Made by a program: the position numbers and the translations under genes | Shown: one piece after another, positions 60,279-64,000 of the stretch | Layout: every line of letters begins with the position of its first letter | Position numbering within the stretch: position 1 is the first letter of the stretch | The notes under the pieces: generated by a model | Databases searched by the model: none | What the model was told of the DNA's origin: nothing | Seen by the model: only the letters and a program-made list of their open reading frames with translations | From: Synergistota bacterium | GTDB lineage: Bacteria; Synergistota; Synergistia; Synergistales; Synergistaceae | Assembly: GCA_023450745.1 (NCBI GenBank) | Contig: JAEXGR010000070.1 | Location: 29,631-93,630 of the forward strand | Length of the DNA stretch: 64,000 nucleotides | Direction of reading: 5' to 3'

Positions 60279-61658
60279 CTACCGGTCTTTTCGCGGTATC
60301 CTGACGGTGAAGCGGCTGCCCTCGCCGGGGACGCTCTCGACGGTTATCGTCCCGTCGTGCGCTTCGACGATCGCCTTCACGATGGCGAGCCCGATGCCAA
60401 TGCCGCCGCTCGTCCTCACCCGCGACACGTCAGTCCTGTAGAAACGTTCAAATATATACGGAAGGTCCGCGGCGGCGATGCCGATGCCGCTGTCGGCCAC
60501 CTCTATCCTCATCTCCGCCGCACCGCCGCGCATCGACACCGAGACCGCGCCGCCGGCGTCCGTGTAACGCAGCGCGTTCGAGAGAAGGTTTTCTATCACC
60601 TGGCGCATCTTCGCGCCGTCCATGACCATCATCACGTTGGGCTCGATATCGCGGTTCAGCGCGACGCCCTTGTTCTTATAAAGCGGGTCGAATACCAGCG
60701 CCGCCCTTTCGATGACGGAAGAGGCGTCGATATTCTCCAGGGCCAGCGAATGCCCGGCGCCCTCGATGTAGGTAAGCTTCTCCACTTCGCAGATTAGCTG
60801 CGAAAGGCGGTCCACCTCGCTCACCGTCAGGCGGATACGCTCCGGCGTCGGCTCCCACACGCCGTCTTCGATCGCTTCCAGATGTGATTTAATTATAGTC
60901 ACCGGGTTGCGCAGTTCATGAGCGATATCGCTTAACAGCCGCTTGCGCAGCTCCTCCTGCGCTTCGAGGCTGTCGCCCAGCCGGTCGACGCTGTCGATCA
61001 GCGTCTGCAGCTCCGTGATATCCGACTCCATCCGGTCCTCCATGCGGTACTTGCCGTGGCTTATCTGCTGCGCGCGCTTCGCCGCGTTAAGGACGGGGCG
61101 GCTGATGCGGTAGGCCATGAAGACCGCGATCATCGCGGCGGCGACAAGCATTATGGCGACGGCGTAGTACATTATCCGGTTGAATTTGCGCAAGAAACCG
61201 CCTTCGGGACTGTTATTGAACGGCAGGCAGGTAAAGCGCACTTCGCCGGCCCTGACGCCGTCGATGATGATCTCCCGGCTGCTGACGACCAACTCCCCGC
61301 GGAAGGGCATCGCCTGCGGGCCCTTGCCATGATGTCCCTCACGCTTCATGATGCGGCTGTATTTCCGCACCTCCACGCCGTTTTCGTCAAAAAGCTGTAC
61401 CGTCACCATCGGCCAGCGCAGGAAGTCCGCGCCGCGCGGGAACAGGCCGCCGCCGCTCCAGGAGCCGGTCTCTATGTACGCCCGGGCAAAATATTCCGTG
61501 ATCTCCCGCTCGCTCTCGCGCAGACGCTCGGTGGCGAAGCTGCGGAACTGACGGTCAAGCAGCTCCGCGATGGCGGTCGGGATGACGAGCATACAGACGA
61601 TGACAATCACCATATATTGAAAGAGCAGCTTCGTCCTCAGCGAGCGCTTTATATTCAT
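60279..61658 (-). CDS. OmpR-partner sensor histidine kinase
   Basis: 459 residues. Membrane helix about 10-31, extracytoplasmic domain about 32-160 with a His-Gly-rich short stretch (REGHHGKG), second helix about 163-183, HAMP, then HisKA with His247 in SDIAHELRNPVTIIKSHLEAI and HATPase with LSNALRY, DSGIGI and GIGLAIVKAI. It likely senses envelope or metal stress and phosphorylates the upstream-encoded regulator (gap 5 nt) to control the pump genes. Confidence 0.95.
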   Translation of the reverse strand: MNIKRSLRTKLLFQYMVIVIVCMLVIPTAIAELLDRQFRSFATERLRESEREITEYFARAYIETGSWSGGGLFPRGADFLRWPMVTVQLFDENGVEVRKYSRIMKREGHHGKGPQAMPFRGELVVSSREIIIDGVRAGEVRFTCLPFNNSPEGGFLRKFNRIMYYAVAIMLVAAAMIAVFMAYRISRPVLNAAKRAQQISHGKYRMEDRMESDITELQTLIDSVDRLGDSLEAQEELRKRLLSDIAHELRNPVTIIKSHLEAIEDGVWEPTPERIRLTVSEVDRLSQLICEVEKLTYIEGAGHSLALENIDASSVIERAALVFDPLYKNKGVALNRDIEPNVMMVMDGAKMRQVIENLLSNALRYTDAGGAVSVSMRGGAAEMRIEVADSGIGIAAADLPYIFERFYRTDVSRVRTSGGIGIGLAIVKAIVEAHDGTITVESVPGEGSRFTVRIPRKDR

Positions 61659-61663
61659 CGCCC

Positions 61664-62347
61664 TTACTCCGAAATCTTATAGCCGAAGCCGTGAACGGTG
61701 CGGATATAGCCGTTCTCATGCTCCGGGTCACACAATTTTTTACGGATATTCTTGATATAGCTGTCGATTGAACGCTCAAAGCCGTCGTATTCATAGCCGA
61801 GCGCGTAAGTGATAAGGTCGTCGCGGCTCCACGTCTTTTCGGGGCGCGCCGCCATCTTTGAGAGAATCATAAATTCGTTGCGCGTGAGAGAGATCTCTTC
61901 GCCGTTTTTCTTGACGGTGAAGTTCTGCGGATCTATTTCCAAAGAATCGCCGACCGTGACGATCTCCGAGCCGGAGCCGCCCTCCGCCGCGCCGTTCTTG
62001 CGCAGGTTCGCCCTGATGCGCGCCATCAGTATCTTTGGAGAAAAGGGCTTTACAATATAATCGTCGGCTCCGGCGTCCAGTCCGGCGACGATGTCGTCCT
62101 CGCCGCTCTTCGCCGTCACCATGAGGATCGGGGCGTTTGAACTGCGCCGTATCTCGCGGCAGACTTCGGTTCCGGCCATGCCCGGAAGCATCAGGTCCAG
62201 CAGCACGAGGTCAAAAGCGTCGGAGCGGAACTTGCCGAGCCCCTCGAGGCCGTCCCGCGCGATCTCCGCGCCGTAGCCCTCCCGCTCTATATAGGCCTTT
62301 TCGACCTCCGCTATCGCCGATTCGTCCTCAATAATAAGTATCTTCAT
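61664..62347 (-). CDS. OmpR/PhoB family response regulator
   Basis: 227 residues. Receiver: acidic EDE at 7-9, Asp51 in LVLLDLMLPGMAG, Lys in VKPFSPK. The winged helix (residues about 125-227) ends with SIDSYIKNIRKKL and IRTVHGFGYKI. It is the first gene of the two-component and pump operon and presumably activates its own operon and perhaps the Spy-like gene upstream. Confidence 0.96.
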   Translation of the reverse strand: MKILIIEDESAIAEVEKAYIEREGYGAEIARDGLEGLGKFRSDAFDLVLLDLMLPGMAGTEVCREIRRSSNAPILMVTAKSGEDDIVAGLDAGADDYIVKPFSPKILMARIRANLRKNGAAEGGSGSEIVTVGDSLEIDPQNFTVKKNGEEISLTRNEFMILSKMAARPEKTWSRDDLITYALGYEYDGFERSIDSYIKNIRKKLCDPEHENGYIRTVHGFGYKISE

Positions 62348-62422
62348 GGCCGCGCCCTCGCTCCCTCGACATATTTTCTTCCCTCAATTATATTCCAGAA
62401 ATATCTCATCTGTCTCTTTTAC

Positions 62423-62460
62423 AGCCGGGGCGGATAAAGAAATCCGCCCCGGCTTTCCCG
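62423..62460 (-). terminator. terminator after the Spy-like gene
   Basis: Perfect stem CCGGGGCGGAT / ATCCGCCCCGG with a 6-nt loop at about 62427-62454; flanked by weak T/A tracts on both sides. It lies between the Spy-like gene and the response regulator gene, so they are probably separate units. Confidence 0.65.
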
Positions 62461-62519
62461 TTGGTTTTTATAATAAACGCAGGGGCTCTCTTAAAGGGCC
62501 GCATGCGATATTTTTGCGG

Positions 62520-63146
62520 CTAATTGATCACGCAGTTATGCTGCGGGCAGGTCCCCGGCCTGCGGCAGTCGGGGCAATCCCGGTGCGAGCCGCAGTACGG
62601 ACGCCGTCCGTCCGCCGGCCCGCGCCCGCGCATGAACTTCGACGGGTCCTTAAGCATCTCTTCAAAGCGCGCCTTCGCGTGCTCGCGGCGTACCGCGGAA
62701 GCCTCCTTGTAAAGCTCGCGCGCCTTCGCCTTATTCGGGTAATCCTTGCTCATCTCCGCGCGAAGCTCGCGCCACGCGCTGTTATTCTCCCCATGGAAAC
62801 CCCGCCCTCTTTTGTCTCCGTCCCGCCAGCGGCAATCGCTGTCCTTATCGTGATTGACGAGACAATCGTTGAAGCGCGCCTCCATGAACTTCTCCCGAAG
62901 ATCGAGCTCCCGTTCAAAGAGCTTCCTCGCCTTCGCCCTGTCCGGCTTCTCTTTGCCGAGCTCAGCTCTGATCTCGCCGCGCAGCTCCCTCAGCACGTCA
63001 AACTGGGCGCGTTCCTCCTGGGAAAGCTCCGGCCTCCCGTGATGATGCCCCCCATGGCGCGGCGCCTCCCCGCAAGGCTGATAGGCCGCCGCCGTTCCCG
63101 CAATCGCCATCACCATCAATAACGCTCCGATGATCTTCACTTTCAT
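62520..63146 (-). CDS. Spy/CpxP-like periplasmic protein with internal duplication
   Basis: 208 residues. A Sec signal ends at GTAAA (about residue 21). His-rich RHGGHHHGRPELSQEE follows. Two related helical repeats appear: ELRGEIRAELGKEKPDRAKARKLFERELDLREKFMEARF (about 55-93) and ELRAEMSKDYPNKAKARELYKEASAVRREHAKARFEEML (about 127-165). The LTxxQ-like motif of the Spy family is degenerate. The C-terminus is Cys-rich (six Cys) with HRDCPDCRRPG. It probably binds metal or unfolded protein in the periplasm. Position beside the two-component pump operon suggests envelope stress. Confidence 0.75.
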   Translation of the reverse strand: MKVKIIGALLMVMAIAGTAAAYQPCGEAPRHGGHHHGRPELSQEERAQFDVLRELRGEIRAELGKEKPDRAKARKLFERELDLREKFMEARFNDCLVNHDKDSDCRWRDGDKRGRGFHGENNSAWRELRAEMSKDYPNKAKARELYKEASAVRREHAKARFEEMLKDPSKFMRGRGPADGRRPYCGSHRDCPDCRRPGTCPQHNCVIN

Positions 63147-63673
63147 CTATATCTTCCTCCCAGAAAAATTTTGCCTTAGCGGCTACGGCCTCGCCGGCCA
63201 AAGTCCGCCGCCCTCTTTATTCAATGAAGACATGATACCAAGAGGCTATGACGATTTTATGAACGAAATGTGGAGATTTTGTGGAGCCGGCTAAAAGCCA
63301 TTCCACGCCGCCGGTAAAAAGCGGCGGCGCAAGGCGTTCCGCAATATCGCCCCGAGGGCAATTTGAATAAAAGGGTCAATTGCAAACTAACCGCGAGTTT
63401 GCAGGGTTAAACGCGATAGTGCTGAATTTGCAAAAGTAACCGCGAGTTTGTGTTATTACTATGTGAATATATAAACAGGTAATAGATTCTTTCAGTCTAT
63501 AAAACAGAACCTTCAGCCTTCAAATATTTGTGTTTGTGGCAAATAGTGCCTGTTTTTTGCACATGCCTGACCGTCAGGGCGAATTTGAGCAAAATTTGCA
63601 TTGGTAAACGCGACCCGATTTCACTGTTATAGGTATTGTAATTTCGCCCGGCCTGTACTATTGTTTATCTACG
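63147..63673. other. non-coding stretch with four copies of a 19-bp motif
   Basis: No gene is supported here. The first part is the promoter region of the Spy-like gene. From 63379 to 63613 there are four related copies of TTTGCANNNKTAAMCGCGA: 63379-63396 (one base short), 63398-63416, 63427-63445 and 63595-63613, all in the same orientation. They lie downstream of the IS30-type transposase stop, where the terminal inverted repeat of the element is expected. Confidence 0.7.
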
Positions 63674-64000
63674 CTATTTATAGCGTAACAGGCTTGGTAA
63701 AAGTATGATTTTCTCTGCTTTTATCTTGCGTATGCCAAGCGCCTGGAGAAGGGCGTCTCCTCCAGGGCCATGCAGAAAGCTGAACATGTCGTAAGGATTG
63801 CGGCCGTTCAGCTTCTGCCTTTTATATGAGTTAATATGGCTCATCATCTTTATAACACCGTTTTGCGTGATTTCCGCAAAGGATGTCCCTTTAGGGAGTA
63901 CCCTGCGAATCAGCTCATGATTGTTTTCTATTGCCCCCTTTTGGAATGAGGCGTTAGGGTCGCAAAAGAATATTTTCGTGCGCTGCTGCCCGTCCCTGGT
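63674..64000 (-). mobile_element. IS30-family transposase, C-terminal part (runs off right edge)
   Basis: The last 108 residues are seen, ending at the stop 63674-63676. KIFFCDPNASFQKGAIENNHELIRRVLP carries the final Asp/Glu region of the DDE domain (the Glu in GAIENNHE), and QNGVIKMMSHINSYKRQKLNGRNPYDMFSF is the usual IS30 C-terminal pattern. An insert-like tail follows (HGPGGDALLQALGIRKIKAEKI). The N-terminus and catalytic Asp residues lie beyond the window, so whether the element is intact cannot be told. Confidence 0.92.

Noticed and set aside
63379..63450. Closely spaced repeats considered as a CRISPR remnant
   Set aside because: Units are only about 19 bp, imperfect, irregularly spaced (from 2 to 150 bp) and linked to an IS30 end; no cas genes are present.

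Overview
The window looks like a chromosomal stretch of a mid-to-high G+C anaerobic diderm, most probably a member of the Synergistota (Cloacibacillus/Synergistes-like). The reasons are: a secreted protein ending in a Synerg-CTERM-like tail (Gly/Ser-Cys-Asn, hydrophobic helix, Arg/Lys cluster); outer-membrane and periplasmic proteins (OmpH/Skp, TolC, MacA/MacB-like) beside Firmicutes-style RNA regulation (a T-box, two TPP riboswitches); and many genes for amino-acid and organic-acid use. The genus is an inference. No tRNA, rRNA, CRISPR array or prophage was recognised. A partial IS30-family transposase lies at the right edge.

Layout. 1-5443 (minus): two SDR dehydrogenases around a split glycine dehydrogenase (gcvPA/gcvPB) and an AcoX-like ATP-NAD kinase family protein. 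5689-9061 (minus): a Synerg-CTERM protein and a LytS-like histidine kinase with a response regulator carrying a SARP-like output domain. The promoter of this operon and that of a secreted hydrolase at 14175-15743 share an almost identical 11-bp-period direct repeat. 9517-13929: GntR/FCD regulator, MATE transporter, a CarD-type pair, and a Fur-family regulator with a QueD-like protein under a palindromic operator. 15988-19112 (minus): argG behind a T-box leader, surE and an M50 protease. 19340-23758: two divergent thiamine operons, each with its own TPP riboswitch (thiT-thiN leftward; thiD-thiM-thiE-thiW rightward). 23893-29718: pepT-coaE-pcrA, hpf and an aminotransferase. 29807-34386 (minus): an operon of DRTGG, RsbW-like ATPase, degenerate [FeFe]-hydrogenase, DRTGG, PHP and radA genes. 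34550-41747: transport, redox and envelope genes and a non-coding inverted-repeat element.

41836-53709 is the most distinctive block: a divergent LysR gene, then an amidohydrolase, a DctM-like permease, a 43-residue OadG-like peptide, and a Na+-translocating, biotin-dependent malonate decarboxylase (madB, birA, madA, madE, madC, madD, madH, mdcG, madF), ending in a strong terminator. As in Malonomonas rubra, malonate would be activated on an ACP with the dephospho-CoA-type prosthetic group, its carboxylate moved to biotin on MadF, and CO2 released by MadB with Na+ export. The amidohydrolase and non-MadLM permease suggest that a malonate precursor may be the substrate taken up.

53753-63146 (minus): GNAT, a zinc-ribbon protein and a DUF3084 protein, then a two-component-controlled TolC/MacA/MacB-type efflux operon preceded by a Spy/CpxP-like periplasmic protein. 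63147-64000: four copies of a 19-bp motif and the end of the IS30-type transposase gene.
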